DNA of 64,000 bases from an uncultured Porphyromonadaceae bacterium. GTDB lineage: Bacteria; Bacteroidota; Bacteroidia; Bacteroidales; Muribaculaceae. Shown here in pieces: positions 53,255 through 62,277 of this stretch. Position numbers and translations under genes: made by a program. How positions within the stretch are numbered: the first letter of the stretch is position 1; each line of letters begins with the position of its first letter. The stretch is taken from positions 61,666 to 125,665 of the forward strand of contig CABPYL010000003.1 of assembly GCA_902461565.1 (NCBI GenBank). The letters are read 5' to 3'. Below the pieces are notes generated by a model. The model did not search any database, was not told the origin of the DNA, and saw only the letters and a program-made list of their open reading frames with translations.

Positions 53255-54312
53255 AAAAGACGTTTCCGGCCAACATCGACGGCCAAATTTTCTACATTGA
53301 CGAAGATGCCTTCAATCTTCTGAACAACTATCTTGAACAGCTGCGCATGACTTTCCGCGGCGATGAAGGCGAGGAAATAGTAGGCGATATCGAAAGCCGT
53401 ATACGCGAGCTTTTAAGCAATCGCATGGACGGCGGCAAATGCGTGATTGTGCTTGCCGACGTAAACAACGTTATAGAGACATTGGGACGCCCCGAAGACA
53501 TTTCGGACGGTCAGCCGGAGCAAGAGTGCCAGCCGGACAGCAACACCGGCGAAAACGAACAGCAGACGGAATGCAAGGCAGAGAACGCCAACGCTGAGAA
53601 CGGCGATAAGAAGGCGTTCATCCAGTTCAACTTCCCCACGCGCAAAAAGCTGTTCCGCAGCAACGACAACAAAGTGTTCGGCGGCGTGTTCGGCGGCCTG
53701 GGCTACTTCCTGGGCTGGAATGCCAATATCATGCGCCTGTTCTATGTGATTCTGGCTATATTCTCGGATGTGTGGCCGCTGACGATTGTCTACCTTATAT
53801 GCTGGATGATAATCCCGCTGGCGCGTACGCCCAAGCAGATTATCGAGATGCGCGGCGAGCCTGTGAACCTGAACAGCGTTGGGCAGGCCGTTATGGAAAC
53901 AACTGTCACTCCCCCGCCCTACAACGACGACAGCAACAATTTTTTTGCCACCGTATTCAGTATAATCGGCAAATCACTCATGGCCATACTTGGTGGAATA
54001 TGCGCTATTTTCGGCATAGGATGTCTTATGGCTATCATATTTTTCGTTATCGGTCTCACCGCCTACCACATCGGCACAATACCATCTTTTCTGGCCGATG
54101 TGCCCTGGAACGAGGTTGCCGTATCGCACAACATCATAGCGGTAGTGATATCGATACTGATGGCTCTGACACTTTCGTTCGGCCTCGCCTGGGGCGCCTT
54201 CGCAGTGGTTACCAACTCGAAAGGCCCCAAACCAGCTTTCGCATGGGCCATGCTTGCCATCTTTGTTATTCTTTTAGTAGTATTCTTTGTATTCGTAATC
54301 AATATTATATAA
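53251..54312 (+). CDS. PspC-domain membrane protein
   Basis: A 353-residue protein starting at ATG 53251, inside the padR stop. Residues 1-90 are a soluble domain seen in Bacteroidetes PspC proteins (NIDGQIFYIDEDAFNLLNNYL, then VGDIESRIRELL). A glutamine/glutamate-rich linker follows at about 88-115. The PspC domain at about 130-195 reads KLFRSNDNKVFGGVFGGLGYFLGWN and LIVYLICWMIIPLA-like helices. Three or more further membrane helices fill the C-terminal half. Likely role: sensing or guarding envelope integrity, controlled by PadR. Confidence 0.87.
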   Translation: MKKTFPANIDGQIFYIDEDAFNLLNNYLEQLRMTFRGDEGEEIVGDIESRIRELLSNRMDGGKCVIVLADVNNVIETLGRPEDISDGQPEQECQPDSNTGENEQQTECKAENANAENGDKKAFIQFNFPTRKKLFRSNDNKVFGGVFGGLGYFLGWNANIMRLFYVILAIFSDVWPLTIVYLICWMIIPLARTPKQIIEMRGEPVNLNSVGQAVMETTVTPPPYNDDSNNFFATVFSIIGKSLMAILGGICAIFGIGCLMAIIFFVIGLTAYHIGTIPSFLADVPWNEVAVSHNIIAVVISILMALTLSFGLAWGAFAVVTNSKGPKPAFAWAMLAIFVILLVVFFVFVINII

Positions 54313-54345
54313 AGCAAAGCTTCCACATATAGAAACAGCGACAGC

Positions 54346-54381
54346 ATCAGCCCCAGCCTGCGCGAACAGACCGGGGCTGAT
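54346..54381. terminator. Terminator between PspC and DUF1015 genes
   Basis: ATCAGCCCC (54346-54354) pairs with GGGGCTGAT (54373-54381), between convergent genes. The T tracts are weak. Confidence 0.6.
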
Positions 54382-54403
54382 AATATATGATTTTACAAAA
54401 TTC

Positions 54404-55651
54404 TCAGTCTTCGAGAGAATGGATGATAAGACCGGAACGGAGTTTGGGCTCGAACCACGTGGTTTTTGGCGGCATTATATTACCGCTGTCGGCGATCGCC
54501 ATAAGCTGGTCCATGCTCACAGGATACAGCGCAAGCGCAAAAGCCATCTCTCCGGAATCCACACGGCGTTTAAGCTCGCCAAGACCACGGATACCGCCGA
54601 CAAAGTCGATACGCTTGTCGGAACGGAGGTCAGTGATGCCGATAAGATCGCGGAGGATAAGGTCGGAAGAAATGGTAACGTCGAGCACGCCGATGGGGTC
54701 GCTGTCGTTATATGTTCCGGGGCGTGCGGTAAGCGAGTACCAGCGGCCTTCCAGATAAAGCGCGAAATTGTGCAGGGCAACCGGAGTATAAATGTCCTCA
54801 CCCTTTTCCTCTACAACGAAGTTTTCTTCGAGCTTTTCAAGGAACTCGGCAGGCGACATGCCGTTGAGGTCCTTAACGACACGGTTATAGTCGATAATCT
54901 TGAGATGGGAGGCCGGGAAAGCCACTGCAAGGAAATAATTATATTCCTCGTCGCCGCGGTGATCCGGGTTCTGCTTCGCTTTCTCCGCACCCACAAGGGC
55001 GGCGGCAGCGCTGCGGTGGTGTCCGTCGGCAATGTAAAGATATGGTATGGCTGCGAATGCCTTGGTAACGCGATCGATTAGATTTTTGTCGCTGATAACC
55101 CAGAAGTGATGTCCGAAGCCGTCGGGAGCTACAAAATCATATTCAGGTTTACCGGCAGTAACGGTTTTGATGACATCATCCAGTTCGGGATTATCGGGAA
55201 AAGCGAAGAATACCGGCTCGATGTTGGCATTATTTATGCGCACATGCTTCATGCGGTCTTCTTCCTTATCGCGGCGGGTAAGCTCATGCTTCTTGATGCG
55301 GCCTTCCATATAATCAGCTACACTGGCTGCCACGACGATACCGTACTGTGTACGACCGTTCATGGTCTGGGCGTAGATGTAGTAATGCTCCTCGGAGTCC
55401 TGGACAAGCCAGCCGTTATCGCGGAACTTGCGGAAGTTCTCCACAGCCTTGTCGTACACCTTTGGATCGTGTTCGTCGGTACCGGGAACAAAATCGATTT
55501 CGGGTTTGATGATATGGTAAAGCGAGCGGGGATTGCCTTCGGCTTCGGCGCGGGCCTCCTCACTGTTGAGAACGTCATACGGACGCGATGCGACCTCTGT
55601 AACAAATTCGCGGGGGGGGCGTATTCCTTTGAAAGGTTTAACAGTTGCCAT
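54404..55651 (-). CDS. DUF1015 family protein
   Basis: A 415-residue cytosolic protein of the DUF1015 family (old annotation: SpoOJ/ParA/ParB/repB-like, not supported). It opens VKPFKGIRPPREFVTEVASRPYDVLNSEEA. It holds the family motif IADGHHRSAAAALVG and ends with a segment of the form GGIRGLGELKRRV. The many conserved His/Asp/Arg hint at an enzyme, but no activity is established. In other Bacteroidetes the family often sits near serine biosynthesis genes; those are absent here. Separated from purA by 34 bases on the same strand. Confidence 0.9.
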   Translation of the reverse strand: MATVKPFKGIRPPREFVTEVASRPYDVLNSEEARAEAEGNPRSLYHIIKPEIDFVPGTDEHDPKVYDKAVENFRKFRDNGWLVQDSEEHYYIYAQTMNGRTQYGIVVAASVADYMEGRIKKHELTRRDKEEDRMKHVRINNANIEPVFFAFPDNPELDDVIKTVTAGKPEYDFVAPDGFGHHFWVISDKNLIDRVTKAFAAIPYLYIADGHHRSAAAALVGAEKAKQNPDHRGDEEYNYFLAVAFPASHLKIIDYNRVVKDLNGMSPAEFLEKLEENFVVEEKGEDIYTPVALHNFALYLEGRWYSLTARPGTYNDSDPIGVLDVTISSDLILRDLIGITDLRSDKRIDFVGGIRGLGELKRRVDSGEMAFALALYPVSMDQLMAIADSGNIMPPKTTWFEPKLRSGLIIHSLED

Positions 55652-55685
55652 GTGTTTTAAGGATATAGGTTTATGGTATTTAGTG

Positions 55686-56996
55686 TCAGATATCGCGCAC
55701 TATTGTTTCTGTGCGGTCGGGGCCGACGGAAACAATAGCAACAGGTACGCCTGTTTCTTCTTCGATAAACTTCACATAGTTCTTGAAAGCCTGCGGAAGC
55801 TCGTCGTAGTTGCGTATGCCTGAAAGTTTTGTTTTCCAGCCGGGGAAAGTCTCGTAAACCGGTTCTATCTCGCCGGCACCTTCGGCATTGTAACCGACAG
55901 TGAAGGGGAAGTCGCGCGTAATAGTGCCGTCGGGCATCTGGTAGGCTGTGCATACCTTAATTTCGTCGAAGTCGTCGAGCACGTCGCTCTTCATCATAAT
56001 AAGGTGTGTGGCACCGTCTATCATCACGGCATAACGAAGTGCAACAAGGTCGAGCCAGCCGCAGCGGCGCTCGCGGCCGGTAACGGCACCGTATTCGTGG
56101 CCTATGGCACGGATGGTCGCACCTGTTTCATCGAAAAGCTCGGTTGGGAAAGGACCGCTTCCCACACGCGTGCAGTATGCCTTGAAAATACCGTACACCT
56201 TGCCGATTCGCGTGGGAGCCAGACCGAGGCCCGTGCATGCGCCGGCGGTGATGGTGTTGCTGGATGTTACAAAGGGATAGGAACCGAAGTCAACGTCGAG
56301 CATAGTACCCTGGGCGCCTTCGCAAAGCATGCTGTGGCTGCTGTCGAGGGCCTTGTTGACATAGTGCTCGCTGTCGATAAGGTCGAAGTTACGGAGATAG
56401 TCAATAGCGTCGAACCAGTTCTGCTCGGCGTCGACAAAATCTTTTGTTCCGGCAACAGACATTCCCAAAGCTTCGAGCTGCTCCAGGTGGCTGTCGCGGA
56501 CAGATGTATAGTGCGCGCCGAAATCTTCGGAGAGAATATCACCCACGCGGAGGCCGCGACGGGCAACCTTGTCGGTATATGTGGGACCGATGCCTTTACC
56601 GGTGGTGCCGATCTTGGACGCACCTTTGGCACGTTCGTTGGCGGCGTCGAGGCGGCGGTGTGTAGGCAGAATAAGATGCGCTTTCTTGGATATCTTGAGC
56701 ATTCCGCGCAGATCTATGCCCTCGGCTTCGAGAGCCTGTGCCTCGTCGCGGAACAGTACGGGGTCGAGAACGACACCATTACCTATAATATTGATAATGC
56801 TTGTACCATTGCCGGCGAAAATACCGGAAGGAATTGAACGGAGCACGTGCTTGCGGCCGTCGAACTCAAGTGTATGACCTGCGTTAGGACCACCCTGAAA
56901 ACGGGCTACGATATCGTAGTCCGGCGCGAGTACATCAACAATTTTACCTTTTCCTTCGTCGCCCCACTGGAGGCCTAAAAGTATGTCGGCTTTCAT
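55686..56996 (-). CDS. purA: Adenylosuccinate synthase
   Basis: Joins IMP and aspartate with GTP, the first step from IMP to AMP. At 436 residues it is standard. The signature ILLGLQWGDEGKGKIVDVLA carries the catalytic Asp, the Gly-rich loop and Lys. GGPNAGHTLEF with the catalytic His, KIGTTGKGIGPTYTDKVARRGLRV and ALSSHSMLCEGAQGTMLD-like segments follow. The base-recognition motif is MIMKSDVLDDF-like rather than the usual TKLD form. It overlaps the Fur-family gene by 4 bases and is thus probably coupled to it. Confidence 0.96.
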   Translation of the reverse strand: MKADILLGLQWGDEGKGKIVDVLAPDYDIVARFQGGPNAGHTLEFDGRKHVLRSIPSGIFAGNGTSIINIIGNGVVLDPVLFRDEAQALEAEGIDLRGMLKISKKAHLILPTHRRLDAANERAKGASKIGTTGKGIGPTYTDKVARRGLRVGDILSEDFGAHYTSVRDSHLEQLEALGMSVAGTKDFVDAEQNWFDAIDYLRNFDLIDSEHYVNKALDSSHSMLCEGAQGTMLDVDFGSYPFVTSSNTITAGACTGLGLAPTRIGKVYGIFKAYCTRVGSGPFPTELFDETGATIRAIGHEYGAVTGRERRCGWLDLVALRYAVMIDGATHLIMMKSDVLDDFDEIKVCTAYQMPDGTITRDFPFTVGYNAEGAGEIEPVYETFPGWKTKLSGIRNYDELPQAFKNYVKFIEEETGVPVAIVSVGPDRTETIVRDI

Positions 56997-57511
56997 TTTT
57001 TTACTTGGTTTTCTTTATTTGGTTTTATAGTTTCTTTTCTTGCTTCGCCGGAAGCCTTCTTTTTCCTGACGGCCCTGGCACACGAAGGGCATAGCCCCGT
57101 AACGGTGAGTGTAAAGCACTCCATAGCAATCCCGCGGAAACGGTGAAAGGCCATGAAAGTCTCGGCTGTGCTGTCGTGCAAGGCCTTGGTTCGCCCGCAA
57201 CGGCGGCACACTGTAAAAATGCCCGAGACAGCGCCTATCTCGTAGACACGTTCGCGGCCTTCGCCCACCCCGACGCGCAAAATACCGCTGTCGCACATAA
57301 TCCGAAGAGTGTTGTACACCGTTGCCGGCGCCACACGCATTTCGGATGCCGAGGCAACATCGTACAACTGCTCGGCAGAAAATGCTCCGGTGAACGAGCA
57401 GACAAGGTCGAGAAGCTTCATACGTTCGGCAGTATGACGCAGATTCATACGCGTCAGGTATTCGCTGAACACCCGGCGGCACTGTCCTTTTGTATTGTTC
57501 TCGCCCTGCAT
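56993..57511 (-). CDS. Fur-family metalloregulator (Zur/PerR-like)
   Basis: A winged-helix metal sensor of 172 residues from MQGENNTKGQCRRVF. The DNA-binding half reads RMKLLDLVCSFTGAFSAEQLYDV and VAPATVYNTLRIMCDSGI. The C-terminal half has two cysteine pairs, CRRCG and CPSCA, forming a structural zinc site. The regulatory ligands H in KALHDS and E in VYEIG partly match the family. Which metal or peroxide it senses cannot be told. GTG at 57532 is the outer open start but lies at the predicted RNA start, so ATG 57511 is preferred. It precedes purA by a 4-base overlap. Confidence 0.87.
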   Translation of the reverse strand: MQGENNTKGQCRRVFSEYLTRMNLRHTAERMKLLDLVCSFTGAFSAEQLYDVASASEMRVAPATVYNTLRIMCDSGILRVGVGEGRERVYEIGAVSGIFTVCRRCGRTKALHDSTAETFMAFHRFRGIAMECFTLTVTGLCPSCARAVRKKKASGEARKETIKPNKENQVKK

Positions 57512-57536
57512 TGCGCTTGTTTTAGGCTTCACACCG

Positions 57537-57544
57537 CAAATTTA
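57537..57544 (-). promoter_or_regulatory. -7 element of the fur-like/purA transcript
   Basis: Minus-strand TAAATTTG. The RNA start near 57530 supports the ATG at 57511. Confidence 0.5.
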
Positions 57545-57576
57545 GCAAATATTTTTATTGCTTTAATAAAAATAGC

Positions 57577-57584
57577 TAACTTTG
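57577..57584 (+). promoter_or_regulatory. -7 element of the prmA transcript
   Basis: TAACTTTG, divergent from the fur-like promoter with 32 bases between them. The A+T-rich spacer could hold an operator; none is obvious by eye. Confidence 0.5.
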
Positions 57585-57606
57585 TGCGTAGAAAGAATGC
57601 ACGACA

Positions 57607-58512
57607 ATGGAAAATACCGACAGCGGCACAAGCCGCAAGCCCAATATGAACGACTACTACCAGGTGGATTTCACTTTCCGCCCGGCATCCTCGGATGCCG
57701 CCGACTACATGGCGGCACTCCTTGCCGACGAAGGTTTCGAAAGTTTCGTACAAAATGAGGAATCTCCCGGCGCCACTATGACAGCATACGTCCCCGCCCC
57801 GCTATACCGCGCAGAGGCCGTGGAAGATGCTATCGCCGGAATGCCTTTCGACTGTGCGATCACCTACGCCGCCACTTTTGTGCCGGGCCAGGACTGGAAT
57901 TCGGAATGGGAGAAGCATTATTTCAAACCTATCGTCATAGAGGGCCGTGTGGCTGTACACAGCAGCTTCCATACCGATGTGCCCGAAGCGGAGTACGATA
58001 TTCTGATAGACCCGCGTATGGCTTTCGGCACCGGACACCATCCGACAACAACGCTGATGCTGCGCAGCCTGCTCGACACCGACATTTGCGGCAAAAATGT
58101 TACCGATATGGGTACCGGTACAGCTATACTCGCCATTCTGGCGGCCATGCGCGGCGCGGCAAGCGTTACAGGAATAGAGATCGACCCTGCCGCAGCCGAT
58201 AACGCCGTGGACAACGTAGCGCTGAACCTTCCCGACAAACCCGATGCCGTGAAGATCATACGTGGCGACGCAGCCGCCCTCGCGGGGGTACCCGCAGCCG
58301 ATATTTTTCTGGCCAACATCAACCGAAATATAATAACAGCCGACATCCACAGCTATGCCGCCGCAATGAAAAAGGGCGCTGTCCTTACCGTGAGCGGTTT
58401 CTATATCGCCGATCGTCCCATCGTGGAAGCCGCGGCAAAAGAAGCCGGACTACAGCCGGCAGGTGTCGCAGATATGGACAACTGGTCGTCGATGACATTC
58501 ATTAAACAATAA
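57607..58512 (+). CDS. prmA: Ribosomal protein L11 methyltransferase
   Basis: A SAM-dependent methyltransferase of up to 301 residues that trimethylates ribosomal protein L11. The family core is clear: WNSEWEKHYFKPIVI, the DPRMAFGTGHHPTTTLML motif, SAM motif VTDMGTGTAILAILAA and LANINRNII in place of the usual NPPY-type site. The start may be MNDYYQVDFTF at 57646, which matches the family better; ATG 57607 is the outer choice. It is followed after 5 bases by an outer-membrane-type gene, likely the same transcript. Confidence 0.92.
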   Translation: MENTDSGTSRKPNMNDYYQVDFTFRPASSDAADYMAALLADEGFESFVQNEESPGATMTAYVPAPLYRAEAVEDAIAGMPFDCAITYAATFVPGQDWNSEWEKHYFKPIVIEGRVAVHSSFHTDVPEAEYDILIDPRMAFGTGHHPTTTLMLRSLLDTDICGKNVTDMGTGTAILAILAAMRGAASVTGIEIDPAAADNAVDNVALNLPDKPDAVKIIRGDAAALAGVPAADIFLANINRNIITADIHSYAAAMKKGAVLTVSGFYIADRPIVEAAAKEAGLQPAGVADMDNWSSMTFIKQ

Positions 58513-58517
58513 ACAGC

Positions 58518-59084
58518 ATGAGCCTACGAATCCTCACAGCAATAGCAGCGACAGCAATATGCCTGCAGAGTGTTTTCTGCGCCAACCCGGAGGGACACAA
58601 ATACTCGCATAAACAGCTTTCTGTCGACACCGACATACATTTTGCCTGGGGCGCCGACGCTGGAGCGTCCATAGATATGTCGGCCCACGACATGAGCGCC
58701 ATCGACTTCAACGCCTCGTTCGGCATGCGCCGCGGATGGATAAACTTTCTCGGATTAGGGCTGGGTACACAGATATCGGTATCCAACTCGTCGCGCTGCT
58801 ATCCGGTATTCGCTGAATTCCGCACCAATTTCCGCGACAAACCCTCGTTGTTCTTCTGGGACGTCCGCGCAGGCATCGCATACAACCAGACTGATTTTAA
58901 TCAGGAATATACAGGCTTTTTTGGCTATACAGGCGCCGGTATAAACCTTGCCCGCAGTACAAAATTCACATCATACATGACGTTGGGCATGACATTCCGA
59001 AGTGGTAAAGACAACTTCAATGACACGACGTCGCACCAGCCGGATATATACACGGCCACATGCAAGATTGGCGTTACCTTCTGA
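58518..59084 (+). CDS. Small outer-membrane beta-barrel-type protein
   Basis: A 188-residue exported protein with signal peptide 1-22 (ending VFCAN). The mature part alternates hydrophobic and polar residues with aromatic ends, for example WINFLGLGLGTQISVS, LFFWDVRAGIAYNQTDF and FTSYMTLGMTFRSGKDNF. It ends TCKIGVTF, with the terminal Phe typical of outer-membrane barrels. That fits an 8-strand barrel. No named family. It follows prmA by 5 bases and precedes the ATP-grasp-like gene by 18 bases. Confidence 0.68.
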   Translation: MSLRILTAIAATAICLQSVFCANPEGHKYSHKQLSVDTDIHFAWGADAGASIDMSAHDMSAIDFNASFGMRRGWINFLGLGLGTQISVSNSSRCYPVFAEFRTNFRDKPSLFFWDVRAGIAYNQTDFNQEYTGFFGYTGAGINLARSTKFTSYMTLGMTFRSGKDNFNDTTSHQPDIYTATCKIGVTF

Positions 59085-59102
59085 ACGTCATAGGCTGCCT
59101 CT

Positions 59103-60212
59103 ATGCCTAAGCTGCATCTATTCTTTCCTGAAAACGACCTTGCGCTCGCCCGCAACCTTGAGCGATACACCCCGCCACCCGCAGCCACACAGCTGCGTAG
59201 GTCGGGACAGACACTCGCGCTGTGGTATGGCGACGATGGCGACGAAGTTTTCGACCAGGGCGTTGACGCGCGCTGGTATGAAAATATCAAAAACAAATTC
59301 TCGCTTCACACGACTCTTTACAATGGCTCGGTTGCCGGACTTACGCCTGCACCGTGGGGCTGGTCGAAAGCCTCCCGTCTGTTTCTCCGCAACATAGGAT
59401 TCCGCCCGGAACAATTGCCTGACAACGCACAACTCGACCGTATGCGGCAGCTGTCGCACCGACGGACAGCCGCAGCTATCGCCACAGCTCTGCAAAGCAC
59501 ACTTCCCTACCCCCTGCCGGAACCGGCAAAGGAACTCACCTCGATGGAAGAGGTTGAGGCTTATGTCAGTCATACGGAGTCAGCTATCCTCAAGCTGCCC
59601 TGGTCATCGTCGGGACGTGGCCTGATATTCGCTGACAGAAACATCCTTCCCCACATCCGCACCTCGATAGAAGGCGTAATAAGACGTCAAGGAGCGATAA
59701 TGGGAGAGCAACGGCTGAACAAAAAAGCCGATTTCGCCATGCTGTTCTCCATCTGTGGAGGCCGTTGCGCATACAATGGTCTGTCGCTTTTCCGCACAGA
59801 ACAGACCGGAGCCTACACCGGCAACATACTTGCGCCGCAGTTAGTTCTACAACGTGAAATCGAGACAAATACGCCACCATTACAACCGTTGGCCGATGCT
59901 CTTGTGCCTATACTTGAGGACATTATCGGCGAGGACTACAATGGTCCGCTGGGCATAGACATGATGGCCGTGGACAATGGCGACATCCGTATCGCCCCAG
60001 CTGTAGAACTGAACCTGCGTATGACAATGGGCCACGTGTGCCGAATCTTTTACGAAAATTTTGTAGCGCATGGCCGCACGGGCACCTTCTCGGTTGAAAC
60101 AAGAGGTGCCGGCGAAACCAATGCCGTAGTCAAAGACAGCAGAATCGATGCAGGAACTGTAAGCCTGTCGCCACCCATCAGTCCGTTCAGTTTCCGTGTG
60201 GATATCAGATAG
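59103..60212 (+). CDS. ATP-grasp-like protein of unknown substrate
   Basis: A 369-residue cytosolic protein. The start MPKLHLFFPENDLALARNLE looks like the lobe ahead of an ATP-grasp fold. ILKLPWSSSGRGLIF around 165-180 resembles the nucleotide-binding lysine and glycine-rich loop. QGAIMGEQRLNKKADFAMLF has the EQ/E pair of the central region, and PLGIDMMAV then PAVELNLRMTMGHV gives the Asp and Glu-x-Asn-x-Arg metal-binding set. So a carboxylate-amine/thiol ligase is inferred, with no substrate indicated. It belongs to a prmA/outer-membrane-protein/this-gene run. I recognise no named family. Confidence 0.6.
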   Translation: MPKLHLFFPENDLALARNLERYTPPPAATQLRRSGQTLALWYGDDGDEVFDQGVDARWYENIKNKFSLHTTLYNGSVAGLTPAPWGWSKASRLFLRNIGFRPEQLPDNAQLDRMRQLSHRRTAAAIATALQSTLPYPLPEPAKELTSMEEVEAYVSHTESAILKLPWSSSGRGLIFADRNILPHIRTSIEGVIRRQGAIMGEQRLNKKADFAMLFSICGGRCAYNGLSLFRTEQTGAYTGNILAPQLVLQREIETNTPPLQPLADALVPILEDIIGEDYNGPLGIDMMAVDNGDIRIAPAVELNLRMTMGHVCRIFYENFVAHGRTGTFSVETRGAGETNAVVKDSRIDAGTVSLSPPISPFSFRVDIR

Positions 60213-60294
60213 AAACACGCCCATGCTTTCACACATTTTAATATTTAAAAGATAAATAATTGCGGAATTATTTCCTTAATCCAAAACTATAATA

Positions 60295-60302
60295 TATCTT
60301 TG
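60295..60302 (+). promoter_or_regulatory. -7 element before the biotin carboxylase-transferase gene
   Basis: TATCTTTG, 39 bases before the ATG at 60342. A TTTC stands near the -33 position. Confidence 0.55.
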
Positions 60303-60341
60303 CGGAGCGCTATATACGCATAAGCACAAAACATCCTATAA

Positions 60342-62219
60342 ATGAGCAAGAATATGCAACAACGAAAATTAAAGATCCGCGACCTCACCCTCCGCGACGG
60401 TCAGCAGTCGCTTTTCGCCACTCGCCTCAGCCAGGCCGAAATCGACAAGCTTCTTCCCTTCTACGAAAACGCAGGCTTCTATATCATGGAAGTCTGGGGC
60501 GGCGCTGTACCCGACTCGGTAATGCGCTATCTGGACGAATCGCCGTGGGATCGTCTTCGCATAATCTCAAAAGCCATGAAGGGTAAATCTCTTCTGTCGG
60601 CACTCTCGCGCGGTCGCAACCTCTTCGGCTACGTTCCCTATCCCAACACCGTTCTGGAGGGCTTCTACAAGGAAGCTATCGCCAACGGTCTGAACGTAAT
60701 GCGTATTTTCGATGCACTCAACGATATCGACAACGTCAAGGAATCCATCCGCCTTATTAACGACCTTGGCGGCATTGCCGACGGCGCTGTATGCTACACC
60801 GTAGACCCCAAGCCCACCGAGCCTGTTGAAAAGCCCGGCTTCTTTGGACGTCTGTTCGGCAAAAAAGCCGAGGAACCCAAGAAAATCTTCACCGACGAAT
60901 ACTTTGTGGAGAAAGCCGTGGAGATGGAACGCCTCGGCGCAAAGATAATCACCCTCAAGGATATGGCCGGTCTGGTAACACCCTCGCGTGCCGCTTCCAT
61001 CATTTCCAAACTCAAGGCAGCCGTAAAGGTGGACGTAGACTTCCATACCCACTGCACTCCCGGCTACGGCCTGGCTTCCAGCATTATGGCCATCCTGAAC
61101 GGAGTAGATATCCTTGACACCAACATCTGGTGGTTCGGCGGTGGCTCGGCTGCTCCCGCCATCGAACTGGTGTATGTTTTCGCCAAGAAACTCGGCGTAG
61201 AGCTTGACGTGAACATGGAAGCCGTCGGAGAAATCCGCGAACACCTGCTTGGCGCACGCCAGTCGCTCAAGCAGTTCGACCTCGGCAAGCTGCCCAAGGA
61301 ATTCGATCCGCTGCACGACACTCTGCCTGCAAACATAGAAGCACTGTTCGACACTGCCGTAGCCGCCGCCAAAAACGGCGACGAGGAAGCTCTGCTCGAA
61401 GCATGCCACGGCATTGAGGAATACTTCGGGTTCCCCAAACCCAACGAGATTGTGAAAAATGCAGAAGTTCCCGGCGGTATGTACTCCAACATGGTGGCAC
61501 AGCTAAAGGCCCTCGGTGCCGAAGACCTTCTGGAAGATGCAATGAAACTTATCCCGATGGTACGCCGCGACGCCGGTCTTGTACCTCTGGTAACTCCAAC
61601 CAGCCAGATTGTGGGCAGTCAGGCTGTGAGCGTTGCGCTGGACCGCAAAAAAGGCAACCCAGACTATTCCAACCCTTCCAACCAGTTCATTTCGCTTGTA
61701 AAGGGCGAATATGGTCATACTCCTGTTCCCGTAGATCCCGCCTTCCGCGAAAAAATAACAGGCAGCCCCGTTGAAAAACCCTACGACGTAAGTTCCTACA
61801 AGAAACCCGCCAACCCCACTATGGCAGAATACGGCGACGTGCCCCTGGCTTCCAACAAGGAAGAAGAACTGCTTCTCGAGCTCCTTCCCACCGTTGCAAA
61901 CACATTCCTGCGTAACCGACGCAAGGAAGAATTCGAAGCCAAGAACGCCAACCAGCCCAAGACTGAAATTAAGGTTGAGGAAAAAGTTGTTGAGGAACCC
62001 ATCACAGGTCCCACTCTCAAGGCTCCGATGGGCGGACGTGTAATCGAGATCAACGTCAAGCCCGGCGATACCGTAAAGAAGGGCCAGACCGTTTTGGTAT
62101 ATGAGGCCATGAAGATGGAAAATGACGTTTCCGCCGAAAACGACGGAGTTGTAAAACGTCTGCTCGTGAAACCTAACGACGTTGTTGTGAACGACCAGGT
62201 TCTCATCGAATTCGAATAA
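60342..62219 (+). CDS. Biotin-dependent carboxyltransferase (OadA / pyruvate carboxylase B type)
   Basis: A 625-residue protein combining a carboxyltransferase barrel and a biotin domain. RDLTLRDGQQSLFATRL opens the barrel, with metal ligands in VDVDFHTHCTPGYG and the active-site loop GGGSAAPAIELV. A PYC_OADA domain follows to about 480. A charged linker precedes a biotin-lipoyl domain (about 555-625) with EAMKMEN, biotin on Lys591. The family covers oxaloacetate decarboxylase alpha, pyruvate carboxylase B and methylmalonyl-CoA-type transfer. No beta/gamma membrane subunits or biotin carboxylase lie next to it, so the reaction direction is open. It has its own promoter. Confidence 0.92.
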   Translation: MSKNMQQRKLKIRDLTLRDGQQSLFATRLSQAEIDKLLPFYENAGFYIMEVWGGAVPDSVMRYLDESPWDRLRIISKAMKGKSLLSALSRGRNLFGYVPYPNTVLEGFYKEAIANGLNVMRIFDALNDIDNVKESIRLINDLGGIADGAVCYTVDPKPTEPVEKPGFFGRLFGKKAEEPKKIFTDEYFVEKAVEMERLGAKIITLKDMAGLVTPSRAASIISKLKAAVKVDVDFHTHCTPGYGLASSIMAILNGVDILDTNIWWFGGGSAAPAIELVYVFAKKLGVELDVNMEAVGEIREHLLGARQSLKQFDLGKLPKEFDPLHDTLPANIEALFDTAVAAAKNGDEEALLEACHGIEEYFGFPKPNEIVKNAEVPGGMYSNMVAQLKALGAEDLLEDAMKLIPMVRRDAGLVPLVTPTSQIVGSQAVSVALDRKKGNPDYSNPSNQFISLVKGEYGHTPVPVDPAFREKITGSPVEKPYDVSSYKKPANPTMAEYGDVPLASNKEEELLLELLPTVANTFLRNRRKEEFEAKNANQPKTEIKVEEKVVEEPITGPTLKAPMGGRVIEINVKPGDTVKKGQTVLVYEAMKMENDVSAENDGVVKRLLVKPNDVVVNDQVLIEFE

Positions 62220-62236
62220 ATTTTAACCACAGTAAT

Positions 62237-62266
62237 ACCGGGTGTCCGCGCAAGCGAATACCCGGT
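62237..62266 (+). terminator. Hairpin after the biotin protein gene
   Basis: ACCGGGT (62237-62243) pairs with ACCCGGT (62260-62266). The T run is short (AAATTTG). Confidence 0.5.
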
Positions 62267-62277
62267 AAATTTGTATT

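Noticed and set aside
62266..62273. TAAATTTG as a promoter for the beta-lactamase-like gene
   Set aside because: It ends 4 bases before the ATG, so the RNA would start at or after the start codon; leaderless use cannot be excluded but there is no support.
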